Assembly (NCBI GenBank): GCA_034766995.1
Contig: CM068318.1
Span: 3,340,501 to 3,404,500, forward strand
Source of the DNA: Acanthacorydalis orientalis
Lineage: Eukaryota; Arthropoda; Insecta; Megaloptera; Corydalidae
Length of the DNA: 64,000 nucleotides
Reading direction: 5' to 3'
This document shows, piece after piece, positions 1 through 12,718 of the stretch. The notes under the pieces were generated by a model. That model saw only the letters and a program-made list of their open reading frames with translations. It was not told the DNA's origin and ran no database searches. Every line of letters begins with the position of its first letter. The first letter of the stretch is position 1. Made by a program: the position numbers and the translations under genes.

Positions 1-177
1 TTATATAAAACATACAGTACATAAATACTTAATACTCCAGTAATAATACTGAATGAAATATGCTATTCAAATTCATTTATATCGTCGTCAATAGAATCAG
101 TGATCATTTGAACACGACTTTCAATAAAATGGAAAATGATTTCCGTACAGCTTTCAATGACGTCCGGGTCAACTTAC

Positions 178-2220
178 CGGTTGGACGATTCACGTTGCCT
201 ATATATTGAAATCGGATATAAAAGGATTGCAACTGGTCGACATGCAATTTATTGAAATGTCTGGCAGATTTGCAATTTTACGTTTACTTAAAAATAAATG
301 TTTCTGTACACGCGACTGTTCGAGAATAAAACGAAGTCATTTAAATATACTACATTGAATATTTAACTCCAGTAGTTGCACATGCATTTATTTAAAGTGG
401 TCGTATGCATAAAACACATTGACATAAATTGGACATGTATTGAAAACGATTGTCTAGTAGGATAGTCATTGTTAAATTTTATTGGAAACTCTTAAATAAA
501 AATCGGACATAAAGTAGATGATTTGTGTAGATTTTTTAGACACAGAGATGAAGAAGTACATAAATACCAACTCAATTTAAAATATAGTATAAAAGGCAAT
601 AAATGAATGATTATATGTATGTAGTCTCTGGTATCTTGTACAAAGAAGATGCCATTGTTGTAACAACTGTTGCAAGTAAAATATTCCACAAGTATAGAAA
701 TATCTCAACATAACAACAAGTAAAATGTTCAAGCAAGGTAGAAAATTAACAGAATGTACAGTCTTAATACAATTAGACTAACATACATAGATACGCAAAT
801 AGAAGACGAGTAATTAATTATTATTTCAACATATGAAATAATGAAGATGAAAAGCTATATCAAACTGCATGATGCAGATTTGAAATAAAAAGTTCTCAAA
901 AGGAAAAGGAGATATAAACAAAAATATAAAAAGGCAATTTTATAAAGAGATATTATACAAACATTTTATATAAAATTACATATATTATACAGTTTTGTTT
1001 TTTACTTTAATATAAATATTAGAATTTATAAGAATGTCGAATGGGAAAAGTTTATTTTTGAATGAATTTTTTGATACGATTTACTCCTGAGATAACGTGT
1101 ATAAAAATCAAAAAGACGGAAATTATGATCGATAGAGTTCAAAGATTTAAAAAGAAGGGCAGTGAAAATCGACGAGAGTAAGATTGATTTAAATATGTTG
1201 TCATGAAGAATAAAAGAAGCGAAAGTGTTCACTTATAGGTGGAGTGGCATTGATTAATTGATTTTGTTATAAATTTGTGTTATTACAGAAATCGATTTTC
1301 AGTCGAACTTTAACATCTAGGTCATTGTTTAAGAAATTCGCTGCACTGGTCCACCGTTCACTCTAAAAAGTATTTCGTATATCATCGAATTATTTTGTTA
1401 ACCAATCCACGTATTGATCATTGTTTTACAAGAAAATTCAACTCGAAAAAATAAACTGTTATCTGAATATATGTGGTTGATTTAGAAAATTGAAGAAAGT
1501 AGATTAATTAAACAAATCTCTTAGAAATTATAATATTTTATCTAATCAGGATCAATGTATTTATTTTTATTTACTCGAATTTTGTTTATTTCTAAATTGC
1601 GTCAATCCGAAGCTTGAAAATAACAGAAAGTAATTTCAAAGTAATTAGTTAAGTACCAATTAAACAACGTAACAAATTTCTGCTGCAGAACTTTATAAAA
1701 TGGATAATACAACATCACTGTGTTTGTTTATATTATGAAGTTACTTATTATTTGTTACGAACGCCGTTAGCAATTAAAATACAAACGTTTTATCTAGAAC
1801 ATCTCCCAGAAACTTTTTACTCAACAGTTATTGACTTACTACCGATTCTTTGATGTGAATTGTATTAAAAACAGATTTCGTGCACTGCCACAGTAAATTT
1901 AATGAGTATGATTAATTTTCCATGACATATTAAGTAATGAAGTAAATAAAATACTACGTATAAAGTTTTCAGAAGAGAGCAGCACATAAACGTTCCGATG
2001 ACTTTTGTTGATTTTAATTAATTATTGAAAGAATTTCAAGACGTGTTGGCGGATTTAATATGTTAAATGGATGCTGTTTGTTTAAGTATTGTTGTTTATG
2101 GAATTTCTATAAATATTATTTTAATTAATGGAGTACTTATTCCTATTAAATTTTATACTGTTTTCGAGTAGTCGAAATGTACATTAGTACAGAAAATTTC
2201 ACTGCTATCTAAATTCGCAA
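178..2220. other. AT-rich noncoding stretch
   Basis: This stretch holds no open frame above about 70 codons, no long microsatellite and no recognisable gene. It is plain AT-rich sequence with scattered A and T runs. The first 200 bases are slightly richer in GC (CCGGTTGGACG near 177), but no gene could be supported there. Confidence 0.6.
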
Positions 2221-2221
2221 A

Positions 2222-2330
2222 ATCAGTTATTAATAATGATCAACAATGATTTATTGAAGATTTTCGTCTAGAAAACTTTTTGTGATTTATGAGAAGAAAA
2301 TATATCATTTGTGGAAGTGAATCAATCAGA
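2222..2330 (-). mobile_element. Partial copy of dispersed inverted-repeat element
   Basis: The segment ends in ATCATTTGTGGAAGTGAATC, the right-hand terminal motif of the roughly 320-bp inverted-repeat family seen elsewhere in the window. It is preceded by AGAAAACTTTTTGTG and a TGATTTATTGAAGATTTTCG stretch that lines up with the inner part of the repeat arm. The matching left end was not found, so this is probably a half copy. It has no coding capacity. Confidence 0.45.
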
Positions 2331-3344
2331 CCCACATTATATTAGATGCATCGTTTTCTTAAGTAGCTTTCTCTTTTAAAATTTAATTATTTTAAACGGC
2401 CATCTTTGAATAAAAATAATGTTAAAGTATATTCACTATTTTTTATTTTAAGTTTTGTTTAAAATTTCTCACTATTCTAATAACAGTTTTAATAAAAATA
2501 TTATGTTAATACGAAAGTCAATGAAATAATTATATAAATAAATTAATTATTTTGTTTCTTCTCGATAGAATTTTCTGTTTAAACATACATTTTTATGCAG
2601 TTTGAATATTAAATGTGTATATTTTATAGATTATTCCACAATTTATTTTTACACAACTTATTTCTATGTGTATTTTCTCTATATAAACATATAAATGTGT
2701 ATCGAAAGAAATGACCGTAATTGAGTTCAAATGTTGCGATGAAATCTTCACAACATTTTTTTTCTCGCAATTTCTTTTTTTCCAGTACATATGTAACTCA
2801 TTTACACATTACATTTGGACTAGTTTTTACGTGAATCAGTCTGTAATTGCAGAATCAAAGCCAAATGTATGATTGGATCGTTAGTTCCACCTGCATGCTT
2901 CGACAACTTGCTAGCAGCTATTTGCTAGTACACTCTTTACTTGTTCGTATAGGAGCTCTTGTTTCCCAGCAGCAAAACGACGAAATAGAAACGTTTTTTT
3001 TTTAACGTAAATAACATGTATTCGTGAGTTACTGTGTAATGAATAATACATGTGTGTTACAGCTATACTAGTTATTTATATAACCTTTTCGGACGAGGAA
3101 CGTTTGTTAGATTAATTAGTTTTAAAATTCGTAATTATGTTTTCTCCAATTGAACAATTACACATACGTGAAACAGTGGATAAGTACAATAATATATTTG
3201 TTGTAATTCTTAGAGAAATAAATTTTTAATATTTGATAAGTAATTTTTACCATAAATAATATAGAATTAACAGTAAAATTTTTAGTTGCTTGCTTCATAA
3301 AGGGAATTTGTTGAATAGAATGTTAATTTTATTTCCAATTACGG

Positions 3345-3700
3345 TATATTATAAAAGAGTTTGGAAAAAGTTTCTTTCATAAATACATTTTTCACTTCAT
3401 AAACCATAAACTTTTTCAGATCAAAAATATTCAACAACTGATTAACGATCATTCTTGACTGTTGCTTATATATTTTGTCAATAATGCTTTCATCTTCAAA
3501 GCGTTAAGAAAAATCTGTACCTTTGTGGTTTCTTTGCATATTAATACTTGTAGAATGGTGGAATAACTGTCGAAAATCGGATAATCAATAATAGAAATTG
3601 ATCTATAATAAATTATCGAACCTTTATTATTAGCACATTTTTAAAGGTCGTGGGGCGAGTCAAAAATTCATTTGAAAGAGTATTTAGTCACAGTTCTAGA
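3345..3700 (+). mobile_element. Near-complete copy of dispersed inverted-repeat element (MITE-like)
   Basis: The left arm reads TTTCATAAATACATTTTTCAC, then CTTTTTCAGATCAAAAATATTCAA, then a TTGACTGTTGCTTATATATTTTG core and TCTTCAAAGCG. The right arm near 3645-3700 reads GTCGTGGGGCGAGTC, AAATTCATTTGAAAGAGTA and TAGTCACAGTTC, which is the inverted counterpart. The length of about 350 bp and order of motifs match the copies at 7588, 38693, 42188 and 44715. There is no open frame, so it looks like a non-autonomous DNA transposon relic. The superfamily is unknown and the ends are approximate. Confidence 0.55.
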
Positions 3701-3899
3701 AGTTTATTACAAAAAAAGTGTTATTCTTTCAATAAATCATTACAGAATCTCATCTATGAAAAAGAAACTAGTAAAAATTTAAACGTTCACCAATTACGGC
3801 AGCTCATTGTATAAAAAACGTATGTAAAAATAAATATTTCATTCCTTTAATCAGTGTATAGTTACATAGTGTACGTTTTTGTCATATCTACCACAGAAT

Positions 3900-4840
3900 A
3901 TGGAGTTAATTTATGGATTGCGTGATAAATGGATAACTCTGTATAAATGGTACTGGAATTGGTCATTCAGTATAGGAAAATGAATGTTATAGTAATTTTG
4001 AAACCAAATGCCAAACAGGCGTGGTAAACCAGAAATTCAGTAGGGGTTCATATTCAAATTAACCGATAGTTAAAATGTTTGCAATATTGTATTGTGAGAT
4101 GGAAAAAAATATATTTAAAAGCAATTACTAACGTTTCACAGCGTTTTCAAATTTGGTTATTTGAAATTATTTTAAATGTGAAAATCAGAAATATTACAAT
4201 AAATTTCTTAATGCCTTTTTATTGTTTAAAGTCGATAATTTTAATATTTTGTTCAATGATAATAGAACTCTCATTCAAAATAACTTATAGATAATTTAAT
4301 TGTAATTAAAGTTTCATACTTAAAAAAATTAATACACTTGCAAATGATGAAATCCACTCGTTTTGAAAATATAAAATATTGAAAATGTTAAACCAGTCTC
4401 TTACATCCTTGAAAATTAGCACGCCTTCATACAAACGTACACAAAGTATTAAACAAAAGCATATAAATAGAAGTAAATAATAAACATTTCAACATATAAA
4501 ATAGACCTGCATTATTCCAAAATAATGTATGATTTTATATTTCCTTGAAACATTACAACACAAGTAATATTTAATGGTGAACAAATACTTGTTTTCATCA
4601 CGGTTAGGTTAACAAGATAAGAGCTAGACATACTTATTCTTTATAAAGTTCATTTTATGGTTCACGAGAAATAAAATTTATTTGAAAATCGCTGAACTGT
4701 TGTAAACACATTTACTGCAATACAACACGAGATACATTGCAATATAGTTATAATTCTCGAACGGTTAATAAAATATTTACTGAATAAAAAAGTTTTACAA
4801 CTTGGAATTGTTTTAGCCTATATGTTATTTTTTATATAAA
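3900..4840. other. AT-rich noncoding stretch
   Basis: A 71-codon open frame on the + strand at 4079-4294 is hydrophobic, Ile- and Phe-rich and of low complexity, as expected from chance translation of AT-rich DNA. I see no gene, RNA or repeat here. Confidence 0.55.
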
Positions 4841-4841
4841 G

Positions 4842-4843
<2 letters not shown>

Positions 4844-4906
<63 letters not shown>
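4844..4906. repeat. (TA)n microsatellite
   Basis: About 31 TA units with a single G substitution at 4878, followed by ACATGATTC. Confidence 0.97.
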
Positions 4907-4909
<3 letters not shown>

Positions 4910-5412
4910 GATTCAAAATTGTGGAAATAATATTAAGAAATATAATTCTCCTGGTTAGCTTAAATACTGTTATTACCAAACTAAAAAATATTGATAAACA
5001 AATATTTAAATCTATACTCATCTATAGAAATGTAAAAAACAGCACACTTTTAAATGAAAATTAAATAGAATATAATTAAATATTTAGCATATTGAATTTA
5101 TGATAATGTTTCATTAATTTAAATGAGGTTTTAAAAAGTATTAAAGCACATTTAATCTCGAAATAATCAATCGAATCATTTAAAGCTTAAGCATATTTAA
5201 TTTAGTAGAAGTCCTAAATTTACTAAATAAATAGATTTCAAATGGAAGGACGAGCTGTATTTTTATTTAAGTTCTATAAATAGTAAAAATAAGGTGCGAT
5301 TCTAAAAAGATAATATACGAATAAAGAAAGAAGTAGTTGTGGTAAAATATAGAAAACTTAAAATATCAATCGGTTTGTTTAAGGGTGATGCAGATAATTA
5401 TGTAATTAGAGA

Positions 5413-5417
<5 letters not shown>

Positions 5418-5461
<44 letters not shown>
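5418..5461. repeat. (TA)n microsatellite
   Basis: About 22 uninterrupted TA units after GAGAGGGTT. Confidence 0.97.
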
Positions 5462-5463
<2 letters not shown>

Positions 5464-5693
5464 CATATGATAAATGCAAGCATTTGAAATAATTAAATAA
5501 ACTGAATTAAACCGACTGCATATCAACAAACACACGAGAATAATTATTATTCCCTCACGTATACAAATATAAAAAGGGATATATGTGCATAGTAATGTCA
5601 ATAAAACGCCCTGTTTTAACAATTTTCTATTGCGTACACCATCAAACGAATTTCTATACACTACACACGCACTCATACACTCGAACGTTTCAC

Positions 5694-5718
5694 TGTGTGT
5701 GTGTGTTTGTGTGTGTGT
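5694..5718. repeat. (TG)n microsatellite
   Basis: Short (TG)n tract with one TTTG interruption. Confidence 0.9.
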
Positions 5719-6529
5719 AATTTTCTTTTATACATCGTGTGAATAGAAGTGCTTTTTTCTTCTTATCGCATTGATAAAACTACCACCTTTGTACTTAACT
5801 CGTACTCTTTGTATCATTGCGAAAAACACAAATGAAAACATCTATGCGGATCGTTCGAGTGGAAACAGTACAAATGTAATGATATTTATTCACTGCATTT
5901 TATATTTGTTTACTTTTGTGCTTGGTAACTCGCTGAAAGCAAATAATATCCGATAGTTTATTTTGGAATTGAATTAATAATCGTTTTCAGTAATTATTCG
6001 TATTATAGGAGGAATTATTTTTATGCGTCGATAATTGATTCCGAATACTGCCAAATATATTCATATATGATTGTTTATGTATGTGTGTGTGTCTGTGCTT
6101 ATATATATATCCATATTAAAATGGAAATATATTTTTTTACTTATAATAAAAATATTTAATTTCACTATATCAAAGCTAATAGATTTTTAATAAATTTCTG
6201 GTAACATCAACAGATCTATTAGTAATTAATATAGAAACATGTTTATATTCATTTAAATCTTTTTTAATATTTGAAATTTAAATCTTTTATTTTTAAATAT
6301 TTTTTTCAATATCAAATAAAACCTTAATAAATTGGACTAGTGATAGAATATGGTGTTTAACAATCAATATATTTTCTAAAAGTTATTTCACGAATGAAAA
6401 TGGATGTTAAATAAAATTTATTACACAAGTCAATTAAAAAAAACGTCAAAATATTAATTTAATTTGACCCATAGCAATTACGGAACATATTATGCATGAA
6501 ATTTAAACTGATTAAATAAACCATACTTC

Positions 6530-6860
6530 TCATATCGAGAACGTGTAGAAAGTTGAACGGATGAGAAAGGAACGCGCGATAGAGAAAATTATCAATAATG
6601 TACAATAAATGTTCGAGAAGTGTGAAAAGTGTGACGTGGGAACATATCTGGTTTCTTGTATATATCTGTGCGTGATGCTAGAGCTGGCGTTCAATGCCGG
6701 AGCCTGGCAGTCCTCTGTCAACATGCAACATAAACAACCCCCAACGTTGTAGATGTGTTGTCATTCTCCTGTAAAATCGTCGGGCTACATATGCTCGAAT
6801 TTACGTACTGCCTGGTGAGATCGCGTTCAAGAGGAAATCAATATCTGCTTTATATATCGC
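6530..6860. promoter_or_regulatory. GC/CpG-richer noncoding island, candidate regulatory element
   Basis: This block is clearly richer in GC than its surroundings (GGAACGCGCGATAG, GCTAGAGCTGGCG, CGGAGCCTGGCAG, TCGCGTTCAAGAGG, ATCGCGCACC). No frame is convincingly coding: a 64-codon minus frame at 6530-6724 matches nothing I recognise. On the minus strand a TATATAAAG motif lies next to GGTGCGCGA at the right edge and could be a TATA box, but no downstream transcript can be shown. The compact GC-rich block in AT-rich DNA resembles enhancers or other conserved noncoding elements; that reading is inference. Confidence 0.3.
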
Positions 6861-7587
6861 GCACCTAATTTAATTTTATGATGAATTTTTTTCACTTCGT
6901 TATTACATTGTATCACTGAGAATGAATATTAAATTATTTGTACGCTGGATATATTTTTAATATTTATATAAAGCATGTTCACAGAAATATATTCTCAGTC
7001 AGAACATTTATAAGGAATTTTTCTAACAAGCGAGGGAGAGAAACTGATACTCTGCGAAACATGATTACTCTTGTTCTCATGAAATATTAAACGGCGTTAC
7101 AACATGTATATCATATAATAAGAATAATTAAAACAAGAACAATATACAGTCTTAATACACTGTTTCGAATAAATACTTTTTTCAAATTTAGATTTAGATA
7201 TAATTCTTAGGTTAAGTTCTCTTTAAGTAATATAAAAATTCATTAAATTAATTTTTTTAAGTGATTATAATTTATTAAAAAAAATTTTTTCAAAATGTTT
7301 TCGTAGTCAGTCAAACATTGATAGTAACTTAGCTTTCTGTAACAAAAACTTCAACTAATTTTTATATTTATATTCGAGTTTAATGTTTATAAATAGATGT
7401 ATGAAAAAGTTTATGGTATAACCATCTCAGTTATTTGATCTAAATCATTATTGCGAATTGTTGTGTGTTTTTTTCGCAAAATAGTAGGTCTATAATTATC
7501 TAAGTTGTTTAAGAACTTTTGAACCGGTTTTAACATGTCTAAACTTTTATAACTACCAAAGAATCTCAATTTAACATATTGTTTCTA

Positions 7588-7905
7588 TCATTTTGACTAA
7601 ATTACTTCTCAAAAATAAATTATCTACTCTCTCAAAATCTACAAAAAAATCCGATAAAAAGTGTTTGATAATTAATTATTAATTATTTCTATAACCGTTT
7701 TGCACATTTCTATGACAGTTTTATTATTATTAAATTACTAAAATACAGGAAAATCTCAAAAATGCACAACCGACAATTAAAAATGATCAATTATCAGTTA
7801 TCTTTCAATTAAAATAAAAGGTAGACTAATCGAAAAAGCTTTGAAATATGTTTATTTACATCAACTTGGTAACAAGAATTGATCATTTGAGAAAGTGAAC
7901 GAAAA
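7588..7905 (+). mobile_element. Near-complete copy of dispersed inverted-repeat element (MITE-like)
   Basis: The left arm reads ACTTCTCAAAAATAAATTATC, CCGATAAAAAGTGTTTGATAATTAATTATTAATTA and GCACATTTCTATGAC. The last part is nearly identical to the 42188 copy (GTACATTTCTATGAC). The right arm ends in TTGATCATTTGAGAAAGTGAAC, the inverted partner. The size of about 318 bp agrees with the other complete copies. It has no open frame. Confidence 0.5.
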
Positions 7906-8345
7906 TAAAAATTATTTACGAACCATATAGAAAAAACAACTATGTCAACACCGATTTAAATCAAAAAGCCAATAATTAATGACTCAATCAAAATTTTGAC
8001 GACTTAATCAATACTTTCGTAACTAGTCATAGATTATACTTTGAATATATTTCGATCAATCAAGTACTAAATTCTATAGTAAATGTATCACAAAAAGTGT
8101 GTTTTTTAAATATAGTATTAAAAATAATAAATTTTAATTAGAATTTTATCATAAAAGTTTGTTTATAAAGCATGTTAGTGGTTTGTACAATAATGTAAAA
8201 TCATTTCTGAAAATGTAATTAAAAGTATGCGAATATAAAATATAGTTAATGAAACTATATAGAGTGAAAATATTTATAATTAAAAATTTTATTAGAAGAT
8301 GTAAATAGAGGAAATTAAATTTAACATATTGTTTTGAATATATTA

Positions 8346-8369
8346 ATCATACAAGTATACTTGTATGAT
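8346..8369. other. Perfect 24-bp palindrome
   Basis: The sequence ATCATACAAGTA is followed immediately by its exact reverse complement, giving a perfect two-fold palindrome with no spacer. It sits in plain AT-rich DNA. It could bind a dimeric DNA-binding protein or extrude as a small cruciform; no function is evident. Confidence 0.9.
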
Positions 8370-8639
8370 CGATAAATGTTTAATCATCATTTTAAAATGC
8401 ACATAAGGCGAATAAAAAAGATCAATAAGTATTTATTTAATATTTTTAGTCTGCATTTTTTGTATGGTGGTATTTCTGAAGATGAATTTAGCCATTGTGG
8501 CAGAACTATGCACTGTGTTTAAATATAGATTATTTATATATATATTTGTAAATACATTGTTATAATAATATAAGTCAGCCAACGTTTTATTTCTACTGTT
8601 TTATACCTAAACATATGTACGTATTTTAAAATAAATTTC

Positions 8640-8960
8640 TCCATCGATGACATCAAGATGTTCGACATTCGTCTCAGCATCAATCATACGTGCAAGATAC
8701 ATTTATGTATATTTTATTTCGTCAGAATAATCATCAAAGATAATATTATGTAGTCGTGTACGGCTGATATTTTTCGTTTACGACACAACAGGATAAGCGT
8801 GTAGTAGTTCGCGTAGACAGCATACATTAAACTGTATGATATTTTCCTTTCAACTCGTTCTGTATATGTGACGAGGGGAGAAAGCACCGACAAGGGAAAC
8901 GTTATTTCATCGAAATCACAAAATGAAAGCGCATTTCAAGTAGCTTGAGGGTTCTGAATG
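8640..8960. promoter_or_regulatory. Mildly GC/CpG-richer noncoding island
   Basis: Moderate CpG content (GTAGTTCGCGTAGACAG, GTGACGAGGGGAG, GCACCGACAAGGG) with no coding frame. It may be regulatory, but the evidence is composition only. Confidence 0.2.
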
Positions 8961-9360
8961 ATATTCAAATACAGGCTTATTGAGAGATATCTAGAGAAAA
9001 CAGTATAGGACTTCTAACCATCATTACGATTCTTTTTTTTTCAATGATATGGATGTGAAATAAGTAGCAGGACTTTTCATGTATGAGAGATATGTTCTTG
9101 ATAAAAATAGACTTTAATTATAAAAGTTTATTTTTATTTTTTATATTGAAAATATTTTTATTCAAATAAATATTTGGTTATGTTTATGATGATTTAATCT
9201 TTAAATTGTTCCAAATATATAGTAAGTGTAAAAAATAACTGGGAGACCTTTAAATTGTATCAGTCATAATTCTGTTTTGAATTAAATACTTTTCTGTTTT
9301 AAATATTTTGAAGTACTAGTATTAAGATTTAAAAACATTATATATCTTGGTCAAGCAGTT

Positions 9361-9680
9361 GGCATAACTTCAGAAAATAGTAGCAAACATGGTGGCTTCC
9401 GAAAAGCAGCATATTAGGCATTACATTCTTTTCGCATTCCAGTTAAAAAAATGCTACAGAAGCCACTGGAATGATTTGTTCAGTTTTGAGGGAAGGTGTT
9501 GTGATGCATAAAACATGCAAAAAAATACTAAAACAATGGAAGAGTTTTAAAAATGTATAACTATTTCATCGACCTGAAGCTGTAATCTATTTTTTTACAA
9601 GTGATTCGTCCATTATCCGACAGATGAATCAAAATTACACAAAATAATGGAAGATATTTAGTGGATTGACATATATTTCA
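9361..9680 (+). pseudogene. Internally deleted mariner transposase relic
   Basis: From the ATG at 9390 the sequence translates as MVASEKQHIRHYILFAFQ. After a frameshift in the A run at about 9444-9450, the next frame reads NATEATGMICSVLREG and then HKTCKKILKQWKSFKN. This is the typical N-terminal helix-turn-helix region of mariner (IS630/Tc1/mariner) transposases. After a degraded piece reading HRPEAV, the sequence passes directly into a short segment shared with the relic at 30310-30615 (TTCGTCCATTATCCGACAG). The central catalytic DDE/D domain of roughly 200 residues is missing. A full mariner transposase is about 340-350 residues, so this copy is defunct. It has frameshifts, stops and no functional protein. 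Terminal inverted repeats were not identified. Confidence 0.85.
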
Positions 9681-9728
9681 TTTTTCCATAAACATTCATT
9701 TTCTAAAAAAGACACCGAATTAATTTGT

Positions 9729-9748
9729 AATATATATATATATATATG
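9729..9748. repeat. Short (TA)n microsatellite
   Basis: Nine TA units following the mariner relic, then GAGTGTGTATGTG. Confidence 0.85.
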
Positions 9749-10049
9749 AGTGTGTATGTGTATTAATATAAATTTGAATATATAACATCACTTGTCATAC
9801 CGCAACTAGATGAAGGTTTCAATAACGGATTACTATCTTGTCGTTACGACGGGATATATTTGTTTTACATTTTAGAACGATGTTGGTCCGGAAGCATCAA
9901 AATCAAAAGTAGACCAAAGGCAATAGATGTATCTTAATGGAACTACTGTAAAACGGTCTCTCTAGAGAAACGGTTTAATATAAATCCATGAGTAGCTACA
10001 TAATACTATCCTTACTGTTAAGAACATAGCAGTGAGAAAATGGTTCTTA

Positions 10050-10054
<5 letters not shown>

Positions 10055-10119
<65 letters not shown>
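10055..10119. repeat. (TA)n microsatellite
   Basis: About 32 uninterrupted TA units after TTCTTAATGTG. Confidence 0.97.
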
Positions 10120-10120
<1 letters not shown>

Positions 10121-10475
10121 CTAATGTTCTTAATTTTAATAGGGTTGTTACAATTATGAACATAATTTATTACAATCTGAGATTTTATTTATCGGAAGAA
10201 ACTGTGAAATTTTGTAATCATTATGAGTGGATTTTATTATTTAATGGTCTGTTGAAATTTTAATATTTGAAATTTATCTTTGAGAATGTAATATAAAATA
10301 ATAATTGATCATTTTTAACAGGAACATACATATAATATAGTGTAATATATAATATAGGAAAAATATTAGTTTTATTTCACAAATTAGTTAACATTCTACA
10401 TACAATGAATGTCTCTTTATCAAAATATCTTATAGTTTAGTATCGTATAAATTTAGTATTAAATTTTTTGTATAA

Positions 10476-10480
<5 letters not shown>

Positions 10481-10532
<52 letters not shown>
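10481..10532. repeat. (TA)n microsatellite
   Basis: About 26 TA units with one G interruption at 10520. Confidence 0.97.
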
Positions 10533-10687
10533 CAAAATATTACATTTAAAACTATTTTGTTGTTTATTCCTCTGATACAGCACTTAAAAAAGTTTTATAG
10601 ACCTTAAGAATGAAATTAAAATAGATTAAAATCATAAAACTTATATAGTGTTGCAATAACTTATTACTCGCTGGTAAAATCTAGCAG

Positions 10688-10688
<1 letters not shown>

Positions 10689-10747
<59 letters not shown>
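10689..10747. repeat. (TA)n microsatellite
   Basis: About 29 uninterrupted TA units. This is one of four long TA arrays within 1 kb (10055-11005). Confidence 0.97.
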
Positions 10748-10750
<3 letters not shown>

Positions 10751-10964
10751 ATGTACTTACAAACTTTATACACGTATAATTGAACTGAACTTCATTTCAA
10801 AAAGCTTTATTTATAACCAAGTGTTATAGTTGTAACGAAATATTCCTATTTTATTAGTTTGTACATTTGAAGCTTTCTTAATTTTACTCGTACTGGCAAC
10901 TAACTTTTTTCTTGTGAGAATATGAGAAGTGTAATGCGGGTCTGAGTACTTTTCTTTTTGAAAT

Positions 10965-10966
<2 letters not shown>

Positions 10967-11005
<39 letters not shown>
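10967..11005. repeat. (TA)n microsatellite
   Basis: About 19 TA units followed by TTTCAGGGATTC. Confidence 0.97.
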
Positions 11006-11006
<1 letters not shown>

Positions 11007-12700
11007 CAGGGATTCACTTTTATTTAAGACAATAGTTAAGAAATTGAATGAGAAGTATGGATTAAAATTTTAATAAAGTAAAGATTTAAACTGTTTGAAT
11101 TTTAAATGTATTTTTGAGTAAGTTTATGACTGTAAATTTAAACTGTTTAAATTTATATTAAAGGAAATGACACTGTTAATCATTACTGTTAATCATTATT
11201 TATCTGATGGTAGTTTCTTTTAATATCTGGCAATCATATTTGACTAACTGAAAAGTTCAAAATTAGAAAATTGGAATTATGTGTAAATAATTTTTGATGA
11301 TATAAAAAATAAAATTTGATATTAATAAAACATAAAACATTATTTAGAAAGAAAAATGAGTGGGAATGTCTTTATCAAGTGAAATAATTTAGTCGTATGC
11401 TTTTTTTTCAAATTGATACATTTGTTTGATATTTTCTTATCAGTCTGGTACTTCATCTTATCATCTCCTGATATATTTTTTATGTTTTAAAACTTCAAAT
11501 GTAGTTTTAAAATAAGTTAAAGTTAATTTTTATATACCTGAACGTAACTATAAAATTATGAAATCAATAATAAAATGCAACAAAAAATAAATCAATTCAA
11601 AGTAAAAACGTTGATAACATTATTAATAATGGCCTGAACGTATTAAATCTACCAAAAATGATTGTAGTAATTCCATTTTAAAATATTTTAAAAGCTTGAA
11701 TTAATTTTCCGTGTAGAAAACAGACATTAAAAAATATAACATTAATAAAGAAAATTTTTTATCTCAGTCACAATAAATATATATATATATCTTCTTCATA
11801 ATCAATATTTGATGATTCTTTTCTAAATAAAGACTTTTTCTAACATTTTACAATCTGAACGATCTGGTTGTTTTTTCTCTCATACATTTCTTAATATATC
11901 TTTATTTAGTAAGATTGATATCTTTTTGAATCTCTTTATATATTTTCACTCTGTGTTAATAATTTTCTTCATTTATTTATTATCAATTTTTCTTCAAATA
12001 TATCCGTCCCAATTCTGTTTCAAATTGTTTATTGTTATTATTATTATTAGAAATCTAGTTTTTTATCTTCGTATCCATGCTATTCTTCTTATATCTTTTT
12101 TATTACAAATAATAGTATCATTATAAGCTTTTATGTACCATTTGAATTTTTAAATTATTTATATAGAAAAAATATTTGTTTATAAATATTTAAATTGGCT
12201 ATTAATATTTAGAATCCAATTTTTCCGCTGCATTGTTTTATCACGCTTGATACAAAAAATCGCCATGCTAAACCTTTATTATATAAAGGGGAACTCAAAA
12301 GTTACGCCCCGTGGGAATCTTATTTATGTTTTCCCTCCATTTTACATTTAGATACCCGATGGTTGTAAAATTAACACGTGAAGATAGGAAAGGGTGCTTA
12401 AATTTATGAAAAAGGGATTTTTCTAGATAGACCTTTTAAAATAAACGAACGAGTTTTTATCGCCAATTACTGAACATTCGTGCATATAATTTATGTCTGT
12501 GTTTGATGATATGTTTCTGATAATGAGTTTTTTCTTTTAATTCTTATCTATTATTTTTAGAATTGTCCAATAAGAATAATTGATTATTTTGTAAATAATA
12601 TCTGTTTGCTTGATTTTAAAAACGGATTACTAACCGAATGCAACATTTATTAAAAATTTAAAAGATTTTTTCTTGTGACTATAATGACTACAACCCTAAT
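11006..12700. other. AT-rich noncoding stretch
   Basis: Nothing gene-like is visible. A 66-codon + frame at 11926-12126 is a low-complexity Phe/Ile/Leu run typical of T-rich DNA. A short GC-richer motif, AAGTTACGCCCCGTGGGAA, lies at about 12300. Confidence 0.6.
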
Positions 12701-12718
12701 TTGTGTTTTCTTTTTCAG

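Noticed and set aside
178..198. Possible 21-nt minus-strand exon with donor CCG|GTAAGTTGA
   Set aside because: The donor is good but the acceptor (CAATATATAG) has a weak pyrimidine tract and the implied exon is only 21 nt.
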